Positions 22,403 through 33,567 are shown, counted from the first letter of the stretch. The stretch is DNA of 64,000 bases from Austropuccinia psidii (GCA_023105745.1 JALGQZ010000004.1:12922451-12986450); one strand, 5' to 3'. The notes: generated by a model from the sequence alone, not told the origin. Numbers and translations are program-made.

Positions 22403-23747
22403 TCATTCTTTGAATCGGCATGAGATTGTATTACCATCCCTGATTTGATAGCCCGCTCTCTCGCCAATCGCATAATAGCCATTGCTTTTTTGCCGCATTG
22501 TTTTTGCTAACCTGCTTGAGCATTGTGCGGACATACCCACTAGTGTCGTGCTTTCGTTGTCCTGTGCTGGATCAGTATAATGAACAAATGTACTACTGGC
22601 CCACACTACCTGAATGAGCCCATGACATGCGGATAGATCAATCCAAAAATGCTCATTTGGGAAAATCAATTTTCCCCCTGTACACCGCTTTGACGCATCT
22701 CTTTGAATTTGGCCGGTCCGCTTATCAGCTTGAAACCACCATCCCGAAGCATACAGCGATGCATCCTTATCAACATGAGGTGCGTTTTTGAATCCATTCA
22801 TGGTGAAAGTGAGTGCGGAAGCGAACTCGAATGAACCCTGATTTGCCGGAATATCGCCTTCATAGTTGACTTGATCAAAAGACGGAACCCCCAATGAGTT
22901 TTAGCAATTTTGAATCTTCTGAAATAAATTATCCCCAACATATCGTAAGGATTGACCTAGAATGCGACCCACCGAGCTAAGATTGGCACCTCGGTCCCGC
23001 CATTCATCTTTTGCATTTTCAATTTTGCCAGCACTACCATACAGACCAAATTGTTCAGTCTTCGTGGTGCATTTGCGCCACCCAATCGCGAACATAAATC
23101 CCTCCAGTAATGCTCCATTTGTTGCAATAGGGTCGGTGAAACTCTTTTCGCGAAATAGGAATTGTGATAATTCATCCCATTGATTGACCTCGACTTCACT
23201 CATTGTTGTGAATGGTCGGAATTCGACAAGGGCAATGAGTAATCCGGTTGAAGAGAAAATTGCCACACGCCCAAAGTGAATGCGTTTGATCTGATTGACA
23301 TCCACAACCCTCCGAATTTCACTTGGGGTGATATTTGCTGATACTGGCATTGATATTTGTGCTGTTGGGCGAGAGGAGGAAAACAACCTATTCATTCGGG
23401 TCGTTTTGCGCTCATTTGTCTTTTGGGATCTGCTACTATTCCCGAGTGGTTGAGGGATCACTACGTGTTGAAGCACACAAGATATCAGATACTGCCAAGG
23501 AGCTTTCTTCGGCACACATCCTTTGACTTCCCTGTTGGAGCCCACATGACATTGGCACAATCTGAACCGACTAAAGCCCATGTTCTTCAGTGGGGCCCAA
23601 TGAGGGTGCCACATAAATGTGGAAGCATATATATATATCTATATATATGCACTGAGATTAAGCGAGTAACTCACACTTTCCTTCCTCAGCCCGACGCTTT
23701 CTCGCGAGTTCCCTTTTACGCTCTTTTCCTTTTTTCGTGAATGGCAT
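22403..23747 (-). pseudogene. TET/JBP-like 2-oxoglutarate/Fe(II) dioxygenase with one in-frame stop
   Basis: Members of this fungal family are thought to oxidise 5-methylcytosine and are often linked to transposons. The main reading frame runs 23614-22403 with one TAA at 22901-22903 inside it; the frame is unchanged across the stop. After the stop come an H-x-D iron-binding pair in NAPHVDKDAS (22769-22777), a GGKLIF strand, and CHGLIQVVW with FVHYT, whose His is a candidate distal iron ligand. Upstream, ATG at 23747 with a short very basic exon (Lys/Arg-rich, to about 23675) and a GTGAGT donor looks like the true start; the next acceptor is uncertain. Total length would be about 400 residues. 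Assignment rests on motif layout. Confidence 0.65.
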
Positions 23748-24324
23748 GCTTTCAGCAGAAAATGAAATGAAACCAAATGATTACTGATTTCTTAATATCA
23801 CCTAAATTGGATTGCGGTGGATGAATCTTTTTTAATTGCGGCTAAAAAGAAAGCTCACGCCTGACCTTGGCAAATTCACGATCTCAAATACCTGAACCTG
23901 AAAATTGCAGTGGATAGTGCATTATTCAATTTTCCACATTGATGTTCCCATGCAATCACTTTCCAATCCAACCATTTGGAATATTGCAAGCACACGCAAA
24001 TGCAATATGCATCCTGCTGCGGATCCCTAGCTATCCTAGTCCTCTTGAAAGACACAGGCACATTTGGCCTATTATGGGCTGGCGGGAAGTGATAAACGCG
24101 ACTTCCCGCAATGCACCCGGGTGTGCTACTCGCGGGCACATCGCCTGACTCAGCTTGCGTCTTGTCGGAGTCTTTGCAATGATGTACGGAGGCATGCCGC
24201 CGTACAATTACTATTGGTACTCAGACTGTGCCATCCGGGCAGTAGTAGGATAGGAAGTCATGATTATTAAATTCATAAATAACTTTGCAAAATTCAATTA
24301 CAATCTATCTAGTACAAAGCTAAT
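23748..24324. other. Gap between the TET/JBP-like gene and the 677-residue gene
   Basis: The gap should hold the promoter of the dioxygenase gene and the 3' end of the upstream gene. It contains the palindrome 24183-24206. An ATATAT run (23628-23648) lies in the putative first intron just beyond the left edge of this gap. No gene was seen. Confidence 0.5.
24183..24206. repeat. 24-bp palindrome, hairpin family member 6
   Basis: TGTACGG and CCGTACA arms flank GGCATGCC with one A:G mismatch. With 22254-22279 it brackets the dioxygenase gene. Confidence 0.88.
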
Positions 24325-26566
24325 CTAAAACAGGTCAATCCTGGTTGTGAGTTTAGCTGACCTGGGTACCGTCAAGGTGACCTCATCACTTGAACCAAGC
24401 CCGCGATTCGCCACCCAGGCATCACCAAAGTCTAATACTAAGCATCGTGCAAAATCAAATCTAAGAGGTACAGTGGGGTTAAAAGACTCTGATGAGAAGA
24501 AACTTTTATTCAGTAAATTACATATATACTTATTAGTACGTAGCCACACTGGCTCCACTAGATTTTTACCCTCTGAAAGTTTTGCGGAAATGTCAATTAG
24601 TGCTAAAGCCCCTTTAACTGAGCTTGTTCTCCAGTCATCTGAGCATACCATCAAACCACGAACCCCCGCCGCACAGAATGCCGCTAATATACCATAGCAA
24701 ATTCGATTGATTCCAAGATTCTTGTGACACGCCAAAAGATCTTTGATGGCCTCATTTTTTTTTGAGTTCGTGAGTTTGCCTTTGATGACATTAACTTCGA
24801 CCTTTGTATGTGCACGTACCATGTTGTATGCAATCATCAAATGGATAACTGTATCCATTAGATCCTCCAGGTTCTTGTGCGGCTTTGTGGATATCTCATT
24901 GTCAGCCCTGCCACCTTCAATGCTGAGTTGGGTTGCACGTTGCTTCGATTTACTCAAGCAGGAGGCAAGATATTCAACTGCTCCCCGTTCGAGTCCAAGA
25001 GGATCGGTCGAATTTGATGTTGGTGCAACATATGGTTTGGGTGCAATCACATCGTATGAGACTAAAATAATGGATTCAAACATAACATTTGCCCAAAAAT
25101 GTTTAACTGGATTGGCGGGGTAAAGAAGGCTCTGAACCATTTTGAAGAAGGAGTGTTCAGATTTTGCGAGATTATCTGGAGGTTTAGCTGATTCCTTCAT
25201 CAATTTGAGATTCCAAATGTTGTGATCAAAAAACGCTTCTGTTTCGGTTGGCTTAAAAAAATCTAACCCTGTATATTGCAATTTATATCACCAGTCAACA
25301 GCCAATAATCAAGTATCATGCACAAAGATAAAAAAAAACTCACCTGCCATCTCAAGGTCCTGCAGCCAAGCCAACATTTTAAGATCTCGGTTACTGATCA
25401 CCTTAATACCAACGGGCAGGAATGTATGAGCATCCTTTGTTGGTAAATTGTCCCATCTATTTTTGTAAATCCTATTGATATTATCAAGCCCCCTTTTCCA
25501 TGATTGTTGAGTAATATTGGAATGATAATTCAAAACGCCTGCAAACTCTTCCATGCGGGATAAAAATATTCCTTGAAAATTCGCAGCGGATGACACTTCG
25601 GGCTCAGCGTCGGGAATTATATCAGTCATATCTCGTCCCATTGTATCATGTTTAATTGTTTCCCTTTCTTGAAAGGCTTGAATATTCCGAGGAGAGGCGG
25701 GAGGGGTTGCATCATGCATTGTTTCATTGGGTATCGGGGGACTTTCTGTATGTGGAGCTTCATCATGGATTGTTTCATTGAGTATTGGGGAGGGTTCAGT
25801 ATGCGGAGGTTCATTATCAATATGGTCCCCTTCAACATTGATAATTTCATCACCTTGATCGCGAGAATCGTTTGCGGCTTCAAAGGTACGGCGTTTTTTG
25901 TTTGTTTTTTTGGTCGCATGTATATTTGGTCTTTTTCCTAATCCTTTGCCTGGAAATCCAATTACGACTCGAGATCCTTCAGGTAGAGATTCTCCCACCT
26001 CCACACCTGCCCATATATTGTAAGCAGCTATTTTTATCAATTTTGTTTTGAATTAGTAATGGACTTACGGTTCAAATCCATTTTGAGCAGGCTCATGGCT
26101 TCAGCAATCTTTTGACGCACATAATCAGGAATTTTACTATCATTTTGGATTTTTTCGAGCATTGGGATTGTTTGAGCAATGTTGGAGACAAATTGTTCCT
26201 TGGATATAATTTCCACCTCCCCACTGAAAATTACATCATCTTGCCCATCATCTTCTGTCGGTGCACAAGGTTCAACAGTCTTTTCCTTCTCATAACTTTT
26301 AAAATTCGGTTTCTGAGAGCTTGGCGGTTGACCTGAAATAAAGGCTATGACACAATATCAGGTTTTGAGAGATTAGAAATACTCAAGATGGATGTATACT
26401 CACATTCTGGAAGAGCTGGTGGATCTTGATTATCTTCATGTGACTGGCTCTCTGCTTCAATGCCTAATTCACGACTACTGGCCATATCAGAGATTTCACT
26501 TCCACTCTCTGGGGCTGAAGTTGGTCGTTCATTAAATTCCGTTGAATTTCCCGGGGTTTGGGCCAT
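24325..26566 (-). CDS. Unrecognised 677-residue protein, four exons, intact
   Basis: Exons are 26566-26404, 26332-26069, 26006-25344 and 25268-24325 (163, 264, 663 and 944 bases). Every junction has GT-AG ends and keeps phase, giving 677 residues with no stop. Residues 1-140 are acidic and Ser/Gln/Pro-rich. Around 155-185 there is a basic nuclear-signal-like KKTNKKRR stretch, then a tandem acidic repeat of the type HTEPSPILNETIHDEAP and HTESPPIPNETMHDATP. The last 310 residues look globular with mixed hydrophobic helices and Cys/His residues (ACHKNLG). No family is recognised, and KDZ transposase motifs are absent. It runs in the same direction as the dioxygenase gene, 578 bp upstream of it. 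Confidence 0.75.
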
Positions 26567-27102
26567 CGCGGAGGTAGTTTAGTAAGCAAATAGATGGTGA
26601 CGAGTTGATTGATAACTTGTTTGAAAATTTTGAATAAAAAGATCCAAATTGAAGAAAATAGGTGGAAGTAAAATAATCGCATTTGCAAAATGCGATTTGG
26701 CGGGAAATTGAAGGAGGCGATGTTTTGCAAATTATTTCATATCATGCAAATGAAATCACTTCCCTGTGAGACATTGAATAAAGTTGACTAGTGAGAAACC
26801 TACTAAAGTCAACTTTTGAACTATTCGATGCTCATGAGGTAAGGACTAAGCAAAGTGTTCATTTGATTGACATGAAATAAAATGGTTTTGTCGGCAAAAC
26901 AGGAGACACAATTCTTGTCTTAAATAGTCCACTTATTAGGTTTTAATTTGTGAGTCTCATGATTTAAACCCTAACCACAACATGGTGAATATACTGACCA
27001 ATATCCCCTTAGGTCCTGTTGGCAGAGAAGGCCACTCAGCATATTTCGGCAATTGCGTTCATCGTGTACGCCAACAAGCCACCATACTGTACACTATGAA
27101 TG
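26567..27102. promoter_or_regulatory. Upstream region of the 677-residue gene
   Basis: AT-rich DNA with no gene. A perfect 9-bp inverted repeat with a 3-base loop (ATCGCATTT, GCA, AAATGCGAT at 26676-26696) lies 110 bp upstream of the start and could be a regulatory site. A second small inverted repeat, GTTTTG-TCGG-CAAAAC, lies near 26886-26901. Confidence 0.4.
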
Positions 27103-27670
27103 TAATACGGAAGCGTGAGGAGGGTAAGCGTTGTCGGAGGCATGTCGGGAGGGCACTACTGTACATGAGCGTAAGGATGGTAAGCAGTGTCGGGAGAATG
27201 TCGGGAGGGAGGGTAACTGTTGTCGGAGGCATGTCGGGAGGGCACTACATGAGCGTAAGGATGGTAAGCTGTGTCGGGAGAATGTCGGGAGGGAGGGTAA
27301 CTGTTGTCGGAGGCATGTCAGGAGGGCACTACATGAGCGTAAGGATGGTAAGCTGTGTCGGGAGAATGTCGGGAGGGAGGGTAACTGTTGTCGGAGGCAT
27401 GTCGGGAGGGCACTACATGAGCGTAAGGATGGTAAGCAGTGTCGGGAGAATGTCGGGAGGGAGGGTAACTGTTGTCGGAGGCATGTCGGGAGGGCACTAC
27501 ATGAGCGTAAGGATGGTAAGCTGTGTCGGAGGCATGTCGGGAGGGCACTACACAAGCGTAAGGGTCATCAGTGGTGTCGGAGGCATGTCGGGAGGGCACT
27601 ACATGAGCGTAAGGACGGTAAGCGTTGTCGGAGGCATGTCGGGAGGGTACTACACAAGCGTGAGGATGGT
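27103..27670. repeat. 84-bp minisatellite with shorter variant units
   Basis: Units start TGTTGTCGGAGGCATGTCGG at about 27130, 27219, 27303, 27387 and 27471; the middle ones are exactly 84 bp. Units of about 48-53 bp follow to 27670. Each unit holds GTCGGGAGG several times and one GAGCGTAAGGATGG. Because 84 is a multiple of three, long repetitive frames are open on both strands (for example 26982-27686), which I regard as non-coding. Confidence 0.92.
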
Positions 27671-27982
27671 AGGGGCGTGGGTGTGAAAGCGTAGCGAGCG
27701 GTGAGGACGGAGAGGGGCGGGCAGTGTCGGAGTCTCATCCGGATGGAGGGCGGTGCGGGTGCGTAAGCATGCTAAGCGTCGGGGAGGCGGAAGCCAATGA
27801 GGTGAAATTACACGAACGTTGCGCATAGTGTTGAAATGGGTTTGGGCTTTGAGTGACATTCTCATGTGACACATGTGATGATTGACGTTGTCTTGACGCT
27901 GACGTGACGTGACCCACTAAATCCAGTGACTATAAAGTGACACTAACGCGACTGAAGCAAGATTTTATACTGACCGCGGTGC
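27671..27982. other. Spacer between the minisatellite and the small GC-rich repeat
   Basis: No gene. It contains GTGACGTGACC-like motifs and a TATAAAG at 27930-27936 close to the small repeat. Confidence 0.4.
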
Positions 27983-28533
27983 GACGTGAAGTCAATCGCC
28001 GACGATTGACGCGAGATTCGCCCTGGTGCATCATCATGCAGGAAGGGGAAGCGACCCTTGCGCACCCGCACCTGCACGCGCCAATGCACACGCAAGCGCA
28101 CCCGCACCCGCAAGCGCAAGCGCACCCGCACACGCGGTATTGTGCGGCGGGCCCTACCAGTGTCACCTGCAAAACGACAATCCCGCTCAGGCGGAGTCCT
28201 TTTATGGATGACCTGGTGAAGTCAAACCCCCCGCCTACATCAAGACTGGCTGAAGGACCTCTTTGATGTGTGTGTTTGCAAACAGGCGGGTCTTGGGTAA
28301 TTTTTACCAACCATTGGACGGTTGCGGGATGATCAGGTGGTGAGGAATCTGAGTTGAAGGCACAGCGGAACCAATATTGGTGGATGTCACAGGATTTGGT
28401 GTAAGACAAGAGTAGGACGTGTGCTCGACGTTCGCTTGATTTTTGCTTGACGTGAGCTCGACTTTTATCCTGCTTGACGTTTGCTTGACGTGAAGTCAAT
28501 CGCCGACGATTGACACGAGATTCGCCCTGGTGC
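27983..28533. mobile_element. 551-bp GC-rich repeat with 47-bp direct terminal repeats
   Basis: The ends are near-identical 47-bp direct repeats (27983-28029 and 28487-28533, one mismatch). Each starts GACGTGAAGTC and contains a perfect hairpin GTCAATCG-CCGA-CGATTGAC. Between them are a CGCACCCGCA minisatellite (28055-28136), a conserved segment, and a cluster of GCTTGACG motifs. Most of the sequence recurs inverted at 7225-7770. The right end is fused to the integrase of retrotransposon element 1, and the minus-strand frame stays open through the whole insert. Direct repeats of 47 bp are short for LTRs; a TRIM-like element or a rearrangement footprint are both possible. Confidence 0.65.
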
Positions 28534-29732
28534 TTGTATTCCATGCCATAGGCACAGAATCTTCTGAGGATGTCCTCCATTGTTTGGATCATCCTCTCAG
28601 CTAGGCCATCTGTTTGTGGATGGTGGGCTGTGGAAAAAGCAAGTTTGGTACCAAGCATGTCATATAAGTTAGTCCAAAATTCAGATGTGAATTTTGGGTC
28701 CCTATCACTAATGATGATCTTAGGGACTCCACAGGTAGATATGATGTTGTTCCAAACCAACAGAGCAGTATCCATGGCTGTGTCTTCCTTATGGCATGGT
28801 AGACACCTCATGCTCTTGCTAAACCTATCAACTATGATCAAACAGGCATTATAGGTTTCTTTGCCCCCTGGGACAAGTCCTGTTACCCAGTCCATGTTGA
28901 TGGTTTCCCATGGGTGTTTGGGTTCTTCTATGTGTTGAAGCAACCCATACTTCTCCCCATGTTTCCTATTTGCCTTTTGGCATCTTTCACAAGTGTTGAT
29001 GTATTCACTCAACTCTTGTTCCCACTTGGGCCACCAAGCTGTGCTTGCTACCCTCTCTTTGGTCCTGTCCTCACTCATGTGTCCCATATAGGGGCAGTCA
29101 TGGCATTCTTGTAGGATCAATGAGATGTGGTCTCTGTCTACCACTGTGAGTGCACTTGTGTGCTTTTCTCTGTGGTAGAGCAGGCCATCTATAAGAAAAA
29201 ACTTATTGTCCTTATAGGCCCTCAACCAGGGTTCTTCCAGCTGGGTTTCCTCTTCTGGGCTCCTGTACTTTTGTTGAAGGAGTTGGAGTAGTATGCTACA
29301 CTGTTTGTGTTTGGCATAAGACTTCTGTACTGCACTGAAGAATTCATTGCGCAGTTCTGAGGAACTTATTCCCAGTATGGGAGTTTCTGTCCCTTCTGAG
29401 TCAGTGTCTCCACTGTCAAGGGTACCACTTTCTGGTGCCCATTCAGATATTCTGAAGTTCTTCCTCCTATCTATTTCCATGAAATGGATAGGGATTTTTG
29501 CTGCAACTTCTGGGTCATAAGCTGGATTGCTTTTGACATTGTCCAGTGGCCATCTGCTGAGGCCATCTGCATTGGTATGGCTTTTACCTTCCTTGTATAT
29601 GATGGTCATGTTCCCTCTATACTCCTGGATGGCTATTTGCCATCTCAGCATATGTCTATTTGTAGTCTTCATGTTTAGTAAAGACTTCAAGGCTGTGAAG
29701 TCTGTGTAGACTTCAAAGAATGCACCCTCCAA
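28534..29732 (-). pseudogene. RNase H end and integrase of element 1, fused to the GC-rich repeat
   Basis: The open frame begins inside the RNase H domain after a stop at about 29756. It covers the RNase H end, an H-H-C-C zinc domain (ending CERC) and the integrase core with [16 protein letters not shown] and [11 protein letters not shown], giving D, D and E. Instead of the integrase C-terminus, the frame continues without a stop into the 551-bp repeat and ends at 27930. About 190 C-terminal residues therefore come from the repeat, with the peptide [15 protein letters not shown] present twice. Translation of this chimera is unproven. Confidence 0.8.
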
Positions 29733-29948
29733 ATAATAATGGAGTTTTTATAGAGCCCAGACTAGACATAGACATTCAGTCTGGGTGGCCGCATACCCGG
29801 CTTCTGAATCTTTCAGTTTCCTAGAGATGTAACATATTACACCCTCTCTTGGCTCACCATCCACAATTTGTCTTTGGTGAAGGGCTGCTCCTAAGCCTTG
29901 GCTGCATGCTGCATCTATATATAACTTGAATGGTAGTTCTAAGTCAGG

Positions 29949-31802
29949 TTACATGAGCACTGGTGCATTGGTGAGTTCATATTTGATTCTCTCATATGCA
30001 TCCCTCCTTTCCTTGGTTATTTCAAAAACTACATCTTTTGAACATAACTTGTATAAACTACTAGTTATGTGTGCAAAAGTTTTGATATGGTTTCTATAGT
30101 AGCTCGAAAACCCAAGGAAATATTGCATCTCTTTGATGTTCTTTGGTACTGGTTTTTGCAGTACTGCTGCTACTTTGTTCTGGTCAATTGCCAGACTAAG
30201 ACCTGAGACTTTATGTCCTAGAGCTAGTAGCTCTTGTTGGCCAAAATTACACTTTTTGAGTGAAATTTTCAGATTAATGGGTATACATTTACTTAGAACT
30301 CTGTCTATGTATTGTACATGGTCTTCCCATGTCTCTGAGTATATAATGATATCATCAATATATACTACCATCCAGCCTTCCATTATTTCTTCTTGAAATA
30401 TGGTGTCCATCATCCTTTGGAAGTGGGCTGGTGCATTCTTGATTCCAATTGGCATCCTGGTGTACTCATATATACCAATATGGCATATTATCCTGAGTAA
30501 CTTCATGGAGTTTGGTTTAACTCCATTTTGGTGGAAGCCTTCCATACAATCCATTTTGGTTATATATCTGGCCTTGGCCAGCTTATCTAAGGCATGGGGT
30601 ATCCTTGGTATAGGGTACCTGTCTGCTTTTGTGTAGTTATTCAGGGCTCTGAAGTCTCCACACAGTCTAGACTTGCCATCATGCCAGGTGATCAGGACAG
30701 GGGTGGTAATTTCCACTATTTCATTATGTCCAATCTTCCTGATGACATCCATATCCAGGAGTTCATTGATATGTTTCTCAATTTCTTTCCTGGTTTCCAG
30801 GCTTGCTGGATAAGGAGGTCTCCTCAGCATGGGTGGATAAGGCCTTTCCACATCCAGATATACTTCTATATCATGGCCTTTGATCTTGCCTAATGGTTCT
30901 TCACCAATGGCAAATGCTGGTCTGTTCTTTCTCAGCATCTTCAGTAAACTTAGTTTTTGTTTACTGGTGAGGGTAGTGCTAAACTGTCCCTCTCTGAATT
31001 CCTTCAGAAGTTCTTCTAGTGGATCTTGCGAAGATATCTGGTATATGTCAAGTAAAGATTTCTTCTCCTTGTTAGTACCAATGGTGATATGCCTATTTTT
31101 ACTGTTGTAAATGTCTATGCCATACATCCTCTGGTAATCTGTTCCCAGTAAAAACCCTTGGATGTGGGCATCATTAAGCACTACAAATTCTGGGTTGAGT
31201 CTGATATTACCCTTCCTGTGGCGTATAATTATCTCTTTGATAATTGTCCCAATGGAAGTCATCTTCCCTGATGCACTTTTAAAGTTCTTTGCCTTAGTGG
31301 GCAAGAGCTGTTTTTCCCAGTTTGGGAAGTGAGTATCCAGATAGCTGCTGGCCACTATGGAGAAGTGTGCTCCACTGTCAATTATCAGTGGATTCTGAGC
31401 ATTGTCAATACAAACAGTCATTTTTGTGGCTGTCTCATGTATATATGCCATTCCTTTGGTTGGTGTAACCAGGAATGTTCGTGCATCCTGTGTGTGTTTG
31501 CACAAGTTCTTGTTAGCAGTGTCCTGTGGCATGCCTGCTTCCAAGTGTATGTCCTGGATTTCCAGTGGGGTTTCTTCTTGGTATTCCACTAGAAATTCCT
31601 CTCTTGGGTCTTGATCATCCTCAGATGGTTCTCTGGTGGCATCACCCATAGAGTCTGAATCAGAATCCTCTGTTAGAGGTTGTTCCTCAGGGACTTTCTC
31701 TATGGCATAAACTTTTTTCTTTTCCATTGGACAGTTGTTGGCATAGTGGTCTGTTGAACCACAATTTTGACAAGAATTTCTCTTCTTTGCCACTTCTGCC
31801 AC
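29949..31802 (-). pseudogene. Zinc knuckle, protease and reverse transcriptase of element 1
   Basis: The frame holds a complete CCHC knuckle (CQNCGSTDHYANNC), the protease box LIIDSGAHFSIVA, and reverse transcriptase with an intact YIDD in VVYIDDIIIYSET, the best preserved of the window. It ends at a TAA (29949-29951) where element 2 has a leucine codon in VLILPDFE. Upstream it is out of frame with the gag ORF because of the homopolymer change at 31803-31812. Confidence 0.88.
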
Positions 31803-33567
31803 TTTTTTTTGGGTTTGTCTTTAAACTCCACCCTGAAAGTTTGTTTCTCTTTGAAACCACTGCTCTTATATGGGGTGAATTTCCCTATATTTGTCCTCTT
31901 CCTTATGTCTTGTAAGGTGTTGGCAATGTCATCTAGAGTGCAATTTTGGTTGCATCTGCATTTTACTGCATGTTCTAGTTCTCCTGGTAGTTGTGTCAGA
32001 AGTTTGTGATTGCTCATTTGGATGCTCATCTGAGGATCAATGGCTTTAAGTCTTTTAGACTGTCTAAGACACCACTGATATGGATCTTTGTCCACAGAGT
32101 ATTTGTCATTCTCAAATGACATGGTCTTTTTCAATATCCAAGTTCCATTACTGTACTTTTGGATGATTTGACTCTTCCACCATGGCCAGTTTCTTCTGCC
32201 ATGGATTTCTTTCATTTCTGTGTACCATATACTTGCATGACCTTTAAATTCAGTATTCAATCTAGCAGTAATCCAGTAGTCTGGTATGCTTGGTACATCA
32301 ATGAAGAGTCCATCAACATAATCTATGAGTTCCATATGATCATATTCTCCTGATCCAGAGAATTTGGGCCAGTTTGAGGCCTCAGGAAGCTGTTTCAAGG
32401 CTTCCTTCTCTGAATAGGACATGCCATCTCCATCCTGGTATTGTGATGGAGATCTTGCTTTATTCAACAACATGGCATCTGGTTTGATGTCATCTGGTTG
32501 ATATGGATTCTCCATAGCTTGGCCTTGTGGTTGGGGCTTCAAGCTATGATAGGCATGAAACAATTTGTTAATGTCTTGATCCAGACACTCCCTGTCCCTT
32601 GTGCTGTGGTGTTGTTCTTCAAAGACTATATTCAGTCTTTTGTTGGTTTCTTCAGAGGCTTTGCTCAGTTGAGCATATCCTTCTTGAAGATTCTTAACTA
32701 TTTGTTCCAAGGAGGCTTGAGTTTGTCTCATCCTCTCTTGGGTAGCTTTAATTTCTGCAAACTGCTTTGCAGATTGTTCATCATATCGGGACATTTGTAA
32801 CCACAGTGTATCACTTTTGATGTTACTCTCAGATGTGACAATGTTATTTTCAGTCTGAGTGGGGGTAATGTTTCTATTACTAGGGCTACTGATTCTGGAG
32901 TGGTTTACAACTACTTATGGTTCTTGTGTACTTCTTTTACCAAATCTAATAGCTTCTGGATCATGGGGTCAAACTCTTTCCTCCTCTGGTTGAAGGAGGC
33001 TTTGTTCTTCCCCTTGTTTCCTTGTCTTCTCCTGGAAAATTCCTGGAATTGTGAAGAATGGTGACTCTTGGCCACTGTTCTGCTGGTTTCTGAATGGTGT
33101 GAAGCCACTGGAGAGCTGATTTGGCCTGCTCCTTGTGAACCTGAAGGAATCTGAGTAGGCCCTGTCTGGGTTAATTGTTCTTCTATTGCTTGGATAGTGG
33201 CTTGATTCTCCCTTATCCTCTGTGCCCTTGCCTCCAGGAGTCTGTGCTGCCTGGTAGGATTCCAACCTTTTGTGATTACCATAAGGTCTTTGAAGTCTAT
33301 CTCTTTGAGACAGATCTTCTGGCAACTTGATCCAAGTTCTTCCCAGTGAGTTGCTAGGTTGTACCTCTTGTTGTCCATGCTCCATTTAAATAAGTCTTTG
33401 AGGAGTTGGTGGATCTGAAGAACTTGATCCATATCCTTCCAGTCCTCTGGTTTGAGGTCTCTGTTGAATTGGAGTGTGAATGCAAGGTTGATATTATCTC
33501 CCTCATTGTTTTGCCATCCACCACTGTGTCCAAGGTGTCCTCTTCCTGGTCTTCTGGTTCTGGACAA
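31803..33567 (-). pseudogene. Gag region of element 1 with two overlapping open frames
   Basis: One frame (33567-32911, 218 residues) and a second (33385-32969) are both open over about 400 bases. The main capsid frame continues from 32794 to the frameshift near 31810, with a coiled-coil N-terminus (ERMRQTQASLEQIVKNLQEG) and a capsid-like region (WPWWKSQIIQKYSNGTW). The two-frame arrangement is repeated in element 2. Confidence 0.75.

Noticed and set aside
24325..26566. Possible KDZ-type transposase next to the TET/JBP-like gene
   Set aside because: I could not find the usual KDZ catalytic motifs; the protein is left as unrecognised.
26982..27694. Long repetitive ORFs of 234 and 187 codons, plus a 153-codon minus-strand ORF
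   Set aside because: The 84-bp unit is a multiple of three and has few stop codons, so open frames on both strands are expected without coding function.
27983..28533. Interpretation as a standard LTR element or solo LTR pair
   Set aside because: 47-bp ends are too short for normal LTRs, they lack TG...CA ends, and no primer-binding site or polypurine tract is visible.
27930..28533. 3' LTR of element 1
   Set aside because: No TGTCAG...CTGACA sequence occurs left of 28534; the element is truncated at the small repeat.
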